DNA from: Streptomyces sp. MA5143a
Lineage (GTDB): Bacteria > Actinomycetota > Actinomycetes > Streptomycetales > Streptomycetaceae
Direction of reading: 5' to 3'
Assembly (NCBI RefSeq): GCF_900290235.1
Contig: NZ_OLMK01000094.1
Span: 26,125-90,124, forward strand
Length of the DNA stretch: 64,000 nt
Shown here: piece after piece, positions 51,559 through 60,166 of the stretch
How the letters are laid out: every line of letters starts with the position of its first letter
How positions within the stretch are numbered: the first letter of the stretch is position 1
Made by a program: the position numbers and the translations under genes
The notes under the pieces: generated by a model
What the model saw: the letters and a program-made list of their open reading frames with translations, nothing else
What the model was told of the DNA's origin: nothing
Database searches by the model: none

Positions 51559-52341
51559 CTACTTCACGGCGAGCAGCAGGGTGTCCGAGGGCGAGCACCA
51601 GACGGGGCGGGCCTCCGCGAAGCCCTTCTCGCGCAGGACGCGGGCGTGCCACGCCGGGGAGGGCATGTCGCCGTCGGCGTGTTCGCCGTAGATCTCGAAA
51701 CGGCGGGCCGTCGGCGCGGCGAGTACCGGGTCCTGGGCGGCGAGCTGCCACCATTCGGCCCAGTCGACGACGCCGTTCGCCTTGGCTTGATCCATACCCG
51801 CGTGGCGGTGCGCGCGCTCCGCCGCGTTGATCCGGGGCGTGGTCTCGTCGATCATGTGGTCCGCGTTCATGAAGACACCGCCGTCGCGGACGAGCTCCGC
51901 GACCTGACCGTAGAGGGCGGCGAGGGGTTCGCTGTGCAGCCAGTGCAGGGCTGTGGCCGTCAGCACGGCGTCGTACGTGTCGTACGGCAGCTGGGTGGGC
52001 CAGTCGGGGTCGGTGAGGTCGGCGGTGACGAAGGTGACGCGGCGGTCGCCCTCGAAGGTGCCCTCGGCGATGGTGAGCAGCGCGGGGTCGAGGTCGACGC
52101 CGGTGCTGACGGCCTCGGGGAACCGCGCGAACAGCCGGGACGTGATGGATCCCGTACCGCAGGCGAGGTCGAGGACGCGGGGCTCGGGGCCGACGAGGGC
52201 CTCGACCATGTCGAGCATGACCCGGAACCGCTCCTCGCGGTCCGGCATGTACCACTCCTGCTGCCGGTCCCAGCTGCGCTGCCAGGCCCCCCAGTCGGTG
52301 CCGTAGGAGGTTCCGCTGCCGGTGCCGGCGGTCGTTGTCAT
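51559..52341 (-). CDS. Class I SAM-dependent methyltransferase
   Basis: About 260 residues from ATG 52341 (AAGGGG upstream). SAM motif VLDLACGTGS, acidic residue in STGVDLDPALL, FVTADLTDPDW and a post-motif VFMNADHMID are visible. The N-terminal region is Trp-rich (TDWGAWQRSWDRQQEWYM). It resembles small-molecule methyltransferases (UbiE/TAM-like); the acceptor is unknown. Divergent from the CGNR regulator at 52453, sharing 111 bp of upstream DNA. Confidence 0.9.
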   Translation of the reverse strand: MTTTAGTGSGTSYGTDWGAWQRSWDRQQEWYMPDREERFRVMLDMVEALVGPEPRVLDLACGTGSITSRLFARFPEAVSTGVDLDPALLTIAEGTFEGDRRVTFVTADLTDPDWPTQLPYDTYDAVLTATALHWLHSEPLAALYGQVAELVRDGGVFMNADHMIDETTPRINAAERAHRHAGMDQAKANGVVDWAEWWQLAAQDPVLAAPTARRFEIYGEHADGDMPSPAWHARVLREKGFAEARPVWCSPSDTLLLAVK

Positions 52342-52452
52342 GGGAGCCCCTTCTCGCGGTACGCCGTAATGCCCGTCGTAATACCCTGAAAGCACGATCA
52401 GCTGTTACCTGACCCGCACCACGACGATAGAGTGCCCCCGTAAGGACTACAA

Positions 52453-53082
52453 GTGGAACTGGCCTATTACTCGGATTACGCCGTGCGCCTCGTGAACAGC
52501 GAGGAACCGCTCCGGGGCAAGGACACGCTCACCTCGGTGGAGGCCGTCCGCGACCTCTTCGGGGTCAACCGGTCGGCGGCCCGGCGGGCGACGGACGCCG
52601 ACGTCACCCGGTTCCGGTCGGTGCGGGCGCGGCTGCGCTCGGTCTTCGAGGCGGCGGACGGCGGCGACGAGACGCTCGCCGTGGACCTGCTGAACTCGCT
52701 GCTGCTGGAGTTCCCGGTGAGCCCGCAGATTTCCGGCCATGACTTCCGGGACGACGACGGCCGCCCGCTGTGGCACATGCACCTGGCGGACCACCCCTCG
52801 AACGCGACGGCCGGCTATGCCGCGATCGCCGCGATGGGGCTCGCCTTCCACCTCACCGAGTACGGCGTGGACCGGCTCGGCCTGTGCGAGGCGGCGCCGT
52901 GCCGCAACGCCTACCTCGACACCTCCACCAACCGTTCCCGGCGCTACTGCTCGGACCGCTGCGCGACCCGCGCCAACGTGGCGGCCTACCGCGCCCGCAA
53001 ACGCCTGGAGGCGGACCGGTCGCAGAACACCGGCCGGGCCGCCGAGAACGCCCAGCGGGCCACCGCGAACGGCGAACGCTGA
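52453..53082 (+). CDS. CGNR zinc-finger (ABATE) transcription regulator
   Basis: The 209-residue protein from GTG 52453 has the ABATE domain (about 1-120: AVRDLFGVNRSAARRATDADV, LHMHLADHP-like HMHLADHPSNATAGY). The CGNR zinc finger is at about 150-190 (CEAAPCRNAYLD, RRYCSDRCATRANVAAYRARK). Cys-X4-Cys and Cys-X3-Cys should bind one zinc. CGNR proteins are thought to be DNA-binding regulators with the ABATE domain as ligand sensor. Its 3' end overlaps the convergent sodX gene by about 97 bp. Confidence 0.9.
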   Translation: MELAYYSDYAVRLVNSEEPLRGKDTLTSVEAVRDLFGVNRSAARRATDADVTRFRSVRARLRSVFEAADGGDETLAVDLLNSLLLEFPVSPQISGHDFRDDDGRPLWHMHLADHPSNATAGYAAIAAMGLAFHLTEYGVDRLGLCEAAPCRNAYLDTSTNRSRRYCSDRCATRANVAAYRARKRLEADRSQNTGRAAENAQRATANGER

Positions 53083-53420
53083 CCGTCCGGCCGGGGCCGG
53101 TAGCGGAACCGGACCCTGCCGAGCACGAGTTCGTCGGGGACGGTCCCGTAGTCCGTGGAGTCCCCGCCCGCGTACGCGTTGTCCGCGAGGACCCACCAGC
53201 CGCCGTCCCGCCGCTCGGCGACCCGCTTGACGACGAGGAGGTCCTGCTGGAAGGGATGGCGCAGCACGACCACGTCACCGATCCTCAGCCGCGCCCCGTA
53301 GTGGACGAGCAGCCGGTCGCCGTGGTGCAGCGTCGGCACCATCGACGGTCCCGTCACCTCGGCCACCCCCCAGGGCAGAACGGCCCCCGCCCGCTCGCTC
53401 TCCTGCGCCGGCTCCGGCAT
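52986..53420 (-). CDS. sodX: Nickel superoxide dismutase maturation protease (S26 signal peptidase-like)
   Basis: The 144-residue protein has the S26 Ser/Lys dyad in TGPSMVPTLHHGDRLLV (Ser about 26) and LLVVKRVAERRD (Lys about 64), without the membrane anchor of normal signal peptidases. The TIGR02754-type enzyme removes the N-terminal leader of NiSOD so that His1 becomes available to bind nickel. Divergent from sodN, the usual arrangement. Its final 30 residues overlap the opposite CGNR gene by 97 bp. Confidence 0.93.
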   Translation of the reverse strand: MPEPAQESERAGAVLPWGVAEVTGPSMVPTLHHGDRLLVHYGARLRIGDVVVLRHPFQQDLLVVKRVAERRDGGWWVLADNAYAGGDSTDYGTVPDELVLGRVRFRYRPRPDGQRSPFAVARWAFSAARPVFCDRSASRRLRAR

Positions 53421-53566
53421 CCCTCGGCACCTCCCCGGTTCGATCCTCCACCAGTCCCAGTCTGACCCCGGACTTTTGTCCTAAGCCCATGGGGGCACTC
53501 GCGAAAACCTCTCTCGCAGGGAGTAATGTCCCACCTGAGAAGACGATCACGAGGAAGGAATGCTCC

Positions 53567-53962
53567 ATGCTTTCCCGCCTGTTTGCCCCCAAGGTCAAGG
53601 TCAGCGCGCACTGCGACCTGCCCTGCGGCGTGTACGACCCGGCCCAGGCCCGCATCGAGGCGGAGTCGGTGAAGGCCGTGCAGGAGAAGATGGCCGCCAA
53701 CGACGACCCGCACTTCCAGGCTCGCGCGACCGTCATCAAGGAGCAGCGCGCCGAGCTCGCCAAGCACCACGTGTCGGTCCTGTGGAGCGACTACTTCAAG
53801 CCCCCGCACTTCGAGAAGTACCCGGAGCTGCACCAGCTGGTCAACGACGCCCTGAAGGCCCTCTCGGCCGCCAAGGGCTCCACCGACCCGGCGACGGGCC
53901 AGAAGGCGCTCGACTACATCGCCCAGATCGACAAGATCTTCTGGGAGACCAAGAAGGCCTGA
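53567..53962 (+). CDS. sodN: Nickel superoxide dismutase
   Basis: The 131-residue precursor has a 14-residue leader (MLSRLFAPKVKVSA) before the nickel hook HCDLPCGVYDP; mature His1, Cys2 and Cys6 bind Ni. The rest is a four-helix bundle forming the hexameric cytoplasmic enzyme that disproportionates superoxide. ATG 53567 fits the known leader length; an ATG at 53560 is out of frame. In Streptomyces nickel raises sodN expression and represses sodF via Nur. Adjacent divergent sodX processes it. Function is near certain. Confidence 0.98.
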   Translation: MLSRLFAPKVKVSAHCDLPCGVYDPAQARIEAESVKAVQEKMAANDDPHFQARATVIKEQRAELAKHHVSVLWSDYFKPPHFEKYPELHQLVNDALKALSAAKGSTDPATGQKALDYIAQIDKIFWETKKA

Positions 53963-54124
53963 TCCTGGGCCAGGCTGTCAGGCCGTACGACCTGTGGTTC
54001 CGCGGGTCCTGTCGGCCACCCGTCCGCACCCGGTCCGCCGGCCGCCGACCACGGCGTCCATGGCGGTCCGGGTGCGGTCGCGTTCGGCGGGCCGCGGGCC
54101 GACTGCGGTCGGGGGCGGCGCCGT

Positions 54125-55204
54125 TCAGACCGTGCTCCGGGTGTCCGTCACCGTTCCCCGCGCCAGGGTCTCGCTGACCGTGATCGTGCCGGGCACGGCG
54201 ATCCTCAGGCTCAACGGGTCGCCCAGCAGCGCCTCCTCGCCGCCGATGGGGTAGCCGGTCGCCGGGTCGACGAGCAGCGAGTCCCTGAAGAGGGCCTTCC
54301 GGTGCCCGCTCCCCTGGGTGATCGCGAGGGCCTGCCGTCCGTGCCAGGTGGTGGTCCTCGACACCTGCACATCGGTCCGCCTCGCGAGGACCTGGAGCGC
54401 CGCCGCGCGCAGCGCGGGCTCGACCGTGCCGCCCGAGGCCCGCCCGGCCGCGTCCAGCATGGCCGAGACGCCCCAGATCAGCCTCCCTCCCTCCCAGTTG
54501 ACCTTTCGCAGCTGGGCGAGCAGCCGATCGGGGTCGGTCGAGAAGGGAAGCAGCGCCTGCCATTCGGAGTCGGGCGCGAAGTACCCGGGACCGTGCCGCT
54601 CGTCCCGGACGCCCTCGCCCTCGACCAGCCCCGCCGCGCGGGCGTCCCGTTCCTGGTCCGGATTCGGGAAGTACGGTTCGCCGTACGCCTGACGCTCCCG
54701 TCCCGCCCCGTCCGACGTCCTGATCCACTGCTCGGTCACCGTCGGCACCGCGGCGTTGGCGACGCCACCGGGCACGTCACCGGCGGAGTTCAGCCACCAG
54801 CCCCAGCTCTTGAGGTAGAGGTACGGGCCCCGCACGGCATCGGGAGCGAGCCCGCGCACCTTCTCCGCCAGCTCGGCCAGCACGTCGTGCGACGAGGTCC
54901 CCGCGATCGTCCGCAGCGTCAGCACCGGCGGCGTCACGAGGGCCTGTGCCTCCCCGCCCGCGCCGAGCCACCGGGCCGGCTCGCCGGAGGCCGCGACCGC
55001 GGTGGCCGTGGCCACGACACCGCCGGCCAGCAGAACCCGCCTGCGGGACAGGCCCGTTCGCGCCCGGGGTGCCGGCGAAGCCCCGGTGGCCAGGAGCGCC
55101 GCCAGTTCCCGCTCGGCACGGGCCGGGAGGGCGTCGTCGCGCCCGAAGCCGGTCTGCGGATCGGGAGGCATCAGCTCCCGCACCCTCCTGAGATCCCCCT
55201 TCAC
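54125..55204 (-). CDS. CU044_5270-family membrane-anchored protein, partner of ECF sigma factor
   Basis: The 359-residue protein from GTG 55204, overlapping the sigma stop (GTGA). A short cytoplasmic part with MPPDPQTGFGRDDALPARAERELAALLA at about 12-40 is followed by one span (VLLAGGVVATATAVAA, about 55-72) and an extracytoplasmic domain (ALVTPPVLTLRTIAGTSSHDVLAEL, YLYLKSWGWWLNSAG). The coupling and topology fit a sigma-factor regulator, possibly an anti-sigma factor, but no ASD zinc motif is seen. Confidence 0.85.
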   Translation of the reverse strand: MKGDLRRVRELMPPDPQTGFGRDDALPARAERELAALLATGASPAPRARTGLSRRRVLLAGGVVATATAVAASGEPARWLGAGGEAQALVTPPVLTLRTIAGTSSHDVLAELAEKVRGLAPDAVRGPYLYLKSWGWWLNSAGDVPGGVANAAVPTVTEQWIRTSDGAGRERQAYGEPYFPNPDQERDARAAGLVEGEGVRDERHGPGYFAPDSEWQALLPFSTDPDRLLAQLRKVNWEGGRLIWGVSAMLDAAGRASGGTVEPALRAAALQVLARRTDVQVSRTTTWHGRQALAITQGSGHRKALFRDSLLVDPATGYPIGGEEALLGDPLSLRIAVPGTITVSETLARGTVTDTRSTV

Positions 55205-55746
55205 CGCGTCCTCCCCTCCACTGGCAGCCTGTCGTCCGGAAGCCGGGCCTCGTCCGCGGCCACCGCCGCCTCCAGCAGCCGGCGGGCGCGGTGCAGTCGG
55301 ACCTTGAAGGCTCCGACGCCACACCCCATGACCTTGGCGGCGTCGCGCACGCCCAGCCCGTCCCAGGCCACGAGGAGCAGCACCTCCTGCTCCCGCTCCG
55401 GCAGCCGGTCCAGCACACCCCGCGCGCCGAGCCGCCGCAGGACCTCCTCCTCGGCCGCCGGTTCGGCCCCGGCCTCGTGGTCGGCGCGGATGCGGTCGTC
55501 GAGCCGGTCGGCCCGGTCCCGGGCGCGTACGGCGTTGGCGGCGACGCGGCGGGCGATGCCGTACAGCCAGGGCAGTTCCCCGCCGCGCAGTTCGTTCCGG
55601 TTCCGCCATGCCGCGAGGAACACCTCGGCCGCGGCGTCCTCGGCGGCGGCCGGGGGCAGGCGCCTGCGCAGGAACCTGAGCACGGGCAGGTATGTCCGCC
55701 GGTAGACCTCCTCGAACCGCCCGGGATCGTCCATCGGTCCGCTCAC
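55201..55746 (-). CDS. ECF-type RNA polymerase sigma factor
   Basis: The 181-residue protein from GTG 55746 (GAGGGG upstream) has region 2 (FEEVYRRTYLPVLRFLRRRLP, AAEVFLAAWRNRNELRGG, LPWLYGIARRVAANAVR) and region 4 (LPEREQEVLLLVAWDGLGVRDAAKVMGCGVGAFKVRLHRARRLL). It lacks regions 1 and 3. Coupled to the CU044_5270 gene, its probable regulator. No target promoter could be identified by eye. Confidence 0.94.
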   Translation of the reverse strand: MSGPMDDPGRFEEVYRRTYLPVLRFLRRRLPPAAAEDAAAEVFLAAWRNRNELRGGELPWLYGIARRVAANAVRARDRADRLDDRIRADHEAGAEPAAEEEVLRRLGARGVLDRLPEREQEVLLLVAWDGLGVRDAAKVMGCGVGAFKVRLHRARRLLEAAVAADEARLPDDRLPVEGRTR

Positions 55747-55843
55747 ACCCGCCCCTCCCCCTGCGCGATGGCTCCACCTTGTTTGTGTCCGGCACGGCGC
55801 GAGAGTTACAGGAGAGGGGACCGGGCAGGGGGATCGGTGGGCG

Positions 55844-57355
55844 TCAGAGGATGTCCGTGGCTGTGAAGTGCCGCTGGTAGGTCATTCCTCGGTCGGTGCC
55901 GCGCAGTACCCAGAACGCGTCCAGGTCGCGCTTCTTGGCGTCCAGGAAGCCGGGGGCGCCGACGACCACGTCCAGGTGGTGGTCGCCGTCGGTGTCGAGG
56001 AGCGGGCCGACGACGGTGATGCGGTTACGGGTCGGGCCCCGGCCCTCGGCGGGGGTGTCGCTGCCGGGGACCCCGGGGGTGTCCAGGGTCACCGCCCGGA
56101 CCGCGTCCGCGCTGGCCGCCCGGAGGTCGGGGACCAGCCAGACGACGCCGTTGCTGTCGTTGGCGCCGGTCGCCGAGGTGACCAGATCGGCCCGGCCGTC
56201 ACCGGTGACGTCGCCGAGGGCGGTGCCGCCCATGCCGCCGTACTGCGGGGCGTCCCTCAGTCCCGGCGGGGAGAGCGTGGTCATGCCGCCCCGCTTGCCG
56301 GTCTCGGGTCCGGAGCGGGTGCTCAGCGTGTATCCGGCGCTCAGTTGCTTCCGGTACGCGAAGAAGCCCGCCGAGTACAGGTCGTCGATGCCGTCACCGT
56401 CCACGTCCCCCGACTGCCCCTCCAGGCCGAGGTCGGGTCCCTCGCGGCGCTCGGCGAGCCTCAGCCCTCCCGGGCCGCCCCGCAGATAGTGAAGGCCGCT
56501 GACGCCCACCTCGCCGTCGCCTTCATTGTCAGGATCGGTCCAGTGGAACCAGAGCGCGAGGTCGGTGGCCCGGTCGCCGTCGAAGTCGCCGGCCAGGGAG
56601 CGCGCCGGGATCGAGTCGGTCGGGCGGCCGTCGCGGAGCTTCTGGACGCGGGCGGGTGCGCCTTCGCGCCGGACGGGGCCGAACCACACGGTGCCCTCCG
56701 GACCGTTGGCGCCGCCGGGGAGGAACAGGTCGGCGTGGCCGTCCCCGTCGAAGTCACCGGTGGCCGTGGGGCTCGTCGGCGCCCCGGTGAGCGGCCGCGG
56801 ATCGGTCACGCCGCGCGGACCGCCCCACAGCACGGTGGGCCCGCCGGTCCGCGGGGCGCGCACGAGGTCGGTGTAGCCGTCGTGGTCCAGGTCGGTGCGC
56901 AGCAGCCGCGTCTCGTCGGGCGCGGTGCTTGGGGGCGGCCCCGGGGCCACGGTGCGTCGACGCGGATCCAGCCCCTTCGCCGAGCCGTAGACCACGACCA
57001 GGCTGCCGCCGGTGATCACCGCGGCGAAGTCGTCGTAGCCGTCGCCGTTGAGGTCCTCGGGCCGGGGGTTGCGTGAGGGTTTCCCGGCGGGCGGCCGTTC
57101 GGCCCTGACACCGGACGGGGACCGCCCGTCCGTACGGCTCGCACCGGCCTCCGGGCTCCGCTCCCCGCCGCCGGCACCCGCGTCCGGACGCTGGGCGGAG
57201 TCGCAGCCGGTCACCAGCAGCGCGGCGGCCAGCGCGGCGGCCAGCGCGGCAGCGGCCGATCCCCGGATGCGCCGGTTCGACCGGGCGGATCGATCACCAC
57301 CGGTCGCGTCCGCCACCGGCCGCGCCCTCCGCGGTGTCTGCGTCAGCCGCTCCAC
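55844..57355 (-). CDS. FG-GAP/VCBS-repeat lipoprotein
   Basis: The 503-residue product from GTG 57355 has a twin Arg-rich n-region, a hydrophobic Ala run and lipobox LLVTGC (Cys 51). About seven FG-GAP blades are each marked by a DxDGDGxxD-like calcium motif (DLNGDGYDDF, DLDHDGYTDL, DFDGDGHADL, DVDGDGIDDL, DVTGDGRADL, DTDGDHHLDV). The fold is an integrin-alpha-like seven-bladed propeller exposed outside the membrane. Ligand unknown; adhesion or scaffold roles are family-level guesses. Confidence 0.92.
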   Translation of the reverse strand: MERLTQTPRRARPVADATGGDRSARSNRRIRGSAAAALAAALAAALLVTGCDSAQRPDAGAGGGERSPEAGASRTDGRSPSGVRAERPPAGKPSRNPRPEDLNGDGYDDFAAVITGGSLVVVYGSAKGLDPRRRTVAPGPPPSTAPDETRLLRTDLDHDGYTDLVRAPRTGGPTVLWGGPRGVTDPRPLTGAPTSPTATGDFDGDGHADLFLPGGANGPEGTVWFGPVRREGAPARVQKLRDGRPTDSIPARSLAGDFDGDRATDLALWFHWTDPDNEGDGEVGVSGLHYLRGGPGGLRLAERREGPDLGLEGQSGDVDGDGIDDLYSAGFFAYRKQLSAGYTLSTRSGPETGKRGGMTTLSPPGLRDAPQYGGMGGTALGDVTGDGRADLVTSATGANDSNGVVWLVPDLRAASADAVRAVTLDTPGVPGSDTPAEGRGPTRNRITVVGPLLDTDGDHHLDVVVGAPGFLDAKKRDLDAFWVLRGTDRGMTYQRHFTATDIL

Positions 57356-57504
57356 GGGACCTCACACGTTCACCTCGACACCACCCACCGGAACACAGAC
57401 TGGACTGCCGAGGGGGCGAAAAGGTTGCCGCGCGGGTGGGGCGGGCCGCCTCCTCGCGGGGGGCGACGCGGGCCGTGTCTGCGCGTCCCGAGGCGTACCA
57501 ACCG

Positions 57505-58869
57505 TCACCCCTCCACCCCTGCACCCCCCGGCCCCGGCCAGATCGCCGACGCGTCGTCGCGGGTCGGGTCGGGGAGGTGGACGGGGCGGGTCGGGATCAA
57601 TTGGCGGACGCCGTCGGTGGTCGCCGTCCAGGGCGCGGGGTGGCCGGAGTAGCACAGGGTCGTCAGGGCGAAGACGTCGTCGGCGTAGACCTCCACGTAC
57701 TCGCCGACCGTCAGGATCCGTAGGCGGGCCGGAGGGTGGGACAGGACGGTCTCGTCCAGGGTGGTGCCGTCGGGGCCGGTCGCCCGGAGGTTCTTGCCGT
57801 CGCAGCCGATGGTGAGGGCCGGCCGGGCGGAGCCCGGGGCGTCGGTGCGCAGCATGATCTCCACGGGGCGGTCGGACACGGGGACGTCGCCGACGGCGTG
57901 CAGGAGGGAGCCGTCCGTCTCCGCGCCCAGCCAGCGGTCCAGGCCCGGCCACCACTCCAGGCGGGGAGCCGAGTCCTCGGAGACCACGAGGGACTTCGGC
58001 TGGGCCAGCATGCCCCGGCAGCGGTCGCCCGTGTCGGTGAGGCCGACCCGGCGGGGGGTGGTGTGGAGGACGACGCGGGAGCCGTCGGGCGCGGGGATGA
58101 CGCGGGGCGCGTAGGCACCCGTGGGGCCGAGGTGACCTCGGTGGGTCCAGGGGCCGCGGAGGGTGGGCGCCGTCCAGGAGTCGAAGCCCCGGGTCGCGCC
58201 GACGGAGCCGAGGAGCAGCCAACTGCCGTCGTCGAGGCGCTCCAGGACCGGGCATTCGAGTTCGTCGATGTCGCCGGGTGAGAGCAGCGGCGGGTGGACG
58301 GTCCAGTGCTCCAGGTCGGGCGAGGTGGCCAGGGCCACGCAGCCGCTGACCTCGACCGGGAGCGAGGCGTCGCTCGCGCAGATCACCATCGCCCAGCCGT
58401 CGCCCTCGTCGTCCCTCACCACGAACGGGTCGCGCCAGCCCATGCGGTCGGCGGTGCGGTACCAGCGGGGGTCCGCCTCGACGACGGGCCCGGTGCCGTG
58501 GCGGCGCCAGCCGGTGCCGTCGGTGCGGTCGGAGTACGCGAGGCCGACCGACTGCAACGGCCAGCCCTCGGGGGTCAGTCCACTCACGCCCGTGTAGAAC
58601 ATCGCCATCCCGGAGCCGTGCCGGAAGGGGTGCATCGTCCACACCGCCTGCTGGTCGAAGCGGCCCGGCAGCCCGTTGCCGAACGCGGTCCCCCGCGGCC
58701 GCCAGTCGACCAGGTCGGGCGAGGTGGCCCTGCCGTAGGAGGTCTCCATCCTCAGGTGGTCGAACTCGGTGGTCCACGGCCCCTGGAGGTGCAGCACCGC
58801 GTAGGTCCCGTCGTCGTCGCGGAGCAGGGCGAAGTCGTTCACGCAGAGGCCGGGCGGGGCGTATCGCAT
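57505..58869 (-). CDS. GH32-like (clan GH-J) glycosidase
   Basis: The 454-residue protein from ATG 58869 (AGGAA upstream) has the five-bladed propeller signs of fructosidase-type enzymes. GLCVNDFALL probably holds the nucleophile Asp. MGWRDPFVV is the RDP motif and DELECPVLERL the EC motif with the acid/base Glu. A C-terminal sandwich (about 320-450) follows. No signal peptide, so it acts on imported sugar. Divergent from a LacI regulator next to a sugar importer. Expected substrates are fructosides such as sucrose or short fructans; not proven. Confidence 0.85.
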   Translation of the reverse strand: MRYAPPGLCVNDFALLRDDDGTYAVLHLQGPWTTEFDHLRMETSYGRATSPDLVDWRPRGTAFGNGLPGRFDQQAVWTMHPFRHGSGMAMFYTGVSGLTPEGWPLQSVGLAYSDRTDGTGWRRHGTGPVVEADPRWYRTADRMGWRDPFVVRDDEGDGWAMVICASDASLPVEVSGCVALATSPDLEHWTVHPPLLSPGDIDELECPVLERLDDGSWLLLGSVGATRGFDSWTAPTLRGPWTHRGHLGPTGAYAPRVIPAPDGSRVVLHTTPRRVGLTDTGDRCRGMLAQPKSLVVSEDSAPRLEWWPGLDRWLGAETDGSLLHAVGDVPVSDRPVEIMLRTDAPGSARPALTIGCDGKNLRATGPDGTTLDETVLSHPPARLRILTVGEYVEVYADDVFALTTLCYSGHPAPWTATTDGVRQLIPTRPVHLPDPTRDDASAIWPGPGGAGVEG

Positions 58870-58890
58870 GCACAGTTCCTGTCGACTCGC

Positions 58891-58910
58891 AGCGCCCAAA
58901 CGCGTGCGCT
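58891..58910. promoter_or_regulatory. Possible second LacI-type operator near the glycosidase start
   Basis: AGCGC-N10-GCGCT surrounds CCAAACGCGT, sharing CAAACGC with the operator at 58962. It lies 21-41 bp before the glycosidase ATG. Confidence 0.4.
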
Positions 58911-58961
58911 GACCATGGACCTTCTAGGTCTCGCTTGAGAATCGGCCCAAGTAAAACTGAA

Positions 58962-58975
58962 CGCAAACGCTTGCG
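58962..58975. promoter_or_regulatory. LacI-family operator between the glycosidase and lacI genes
   Basis: CGCAA-ACGC-TTGCG, a 14-bp interrupted palindrome of the kind bound by LacI/GalR repressors, lies 83 bp before the regulator start and 93 bp before the glycosidase start. Confidence 0.8.
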
Positions 58976-59057
58976 CAACAACCAGGTCGGGTTTACGGTC
59001 ACGTCACTCACAGCTCACACCGCCGTGAAGACGTGCAACCGACGGGAGAAGTCCGCC

Positions 59058-60077
59058 GTGACCGTCAGCATCACCGATGTCGCCCGCGCCGCCGGGGTCT
59101 CGGCGTCCACCGTGTCCCGCGCGCTGCGTGGCCGGCCGGGCGTGTCGGACGAGGTCCGCGCGCAGATCGCGGCCGTCGCCGAGCAACTCGGCTACACGGC
59201 CTCCCGTTCGGCGTCCAGCCTGGCCAGCGGGCGCACCTTCACCATCGGGGTCGTCGCCCCGTACATAGGCCGGTGGTTCTTCGGCACGGTCCTCGACGCG
59301 GCCGAGCAGGTGTTCAGCGCCGCCGGGTACGACGTGCTGCTCTACAACCTGGGGTCGGCGGAGGCGCGCAAGCGTTTCTTCACGAAGATGCCGGTCCGCA
59401 AGCGCGTGGACGCGGTGCTGTCGCTGCTGATCCCGGACGAGGAGGAGTCGGCCGCGCTGCGTTCGCTCGGTGTGCCGCTGGCCTCTACGGTGGGCGGCGC
59501 GCGGCCCGGCTTCACGGTGGTCGGCATCGACGACCGGGCGGGCGCGGAGAGTGCCGTACGGCATCTGGTGAACCTCGGCCACCGGCGGATCGGCATGATC
59601 TCCGGAGCCAGCGGGCCCCTGCACTGGACCACTCCCGTCGACCGTCGGGCCGCCTATCTGCACGTCCTCGCCGAGGCCGGAATCGAGCCCGACCCGGCGC
59701 TGGAGGCGGACGGCGACTACACGGTGGAGGGCGGTGAGCGGGCGATGACCGAGTTGCTGGCCGCCAGCCGGCCGCCGACCGCGGTGTTCGCGCAGTCCGA
59801 CGAGATGGCGATGGGCGCGTTGCGCGCGCTGCGGCGCCATCGGCTGCGGGTGCCCGAGGACGTGTCCGTGGTCGGCTTCGACGACCACGAACTCGCCGAC
59901 GTGGTCGGGCTGACGACCGTGGCGCAGCCGGTCGCCGGGCAGGGCGCGGAGGCCGCGCGCCTGTTGCTGCGGCAGCTCGACGAGCAGGAGGCCGTGCCGC
60001 GGGGCCGGGTGGAGATGCCCATCCGCCTCGTCCTCCGCGAGACCACGGCACCGCCGCGCCCACGCGGACCGCAGTGA
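59058..60077 (+). CDS. LacI-family transcriptional regulator
   Basis: The 339-residue product from GTG 59058 (GGGAGAA upstream) has a LacI HTH (VSITDVARAAGVSASTVSRAL, hinge TASRSASSLASGRTFT) and a periplasmic-binding-like ligand domain (IGVVAPYIGRWFFGTVLDAAE, FAQSDEMAMGALRALRRH, VVGFDDHELADVV). It likely represses both the glycosidase and the importer through the palindromes in the shared upstream region. Followed after 89 bp by the sugar-binding protein gene. Confidence 0.95.
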   Translation: MTVSITDVARAAGVSASTVSRALRGRPGVSDEVRAQIAAVAEQLGYTASRSASSLASGRTFTIGVVAPYIGRWFFGTVLDAAEQVFSAAGYDVLLYNLGSAEARKRFFTKMPVRKRVDAVLSLLIPDEEESAALRSLGVPLASTVGGARPGFTVVGIDDRAGAESAVRHLVNLGHRRIGMISGASGPLHWTTPVDRRAAYLHVLAEAGIEPDPALEADGDYTVEGGERAMTELLAASRPPTAVFAQSDEMAMGALRALRRHRLRVPEDVSVVGFDDHELADVVGLTTVAQPVAGQGAEAARLLLRQLDEQEAVPRGRVEMPIRLVLRETTAPPRPRGPQ

Positions 60078-60166
60078 CCTCTTCCCGGCCCCACACCACC
60101 GCTCCCCACTTCCAGAACCCGCCACCCCCGCACCCCGCACCCTCGTCCCGCACGGAGGCACAGTCC

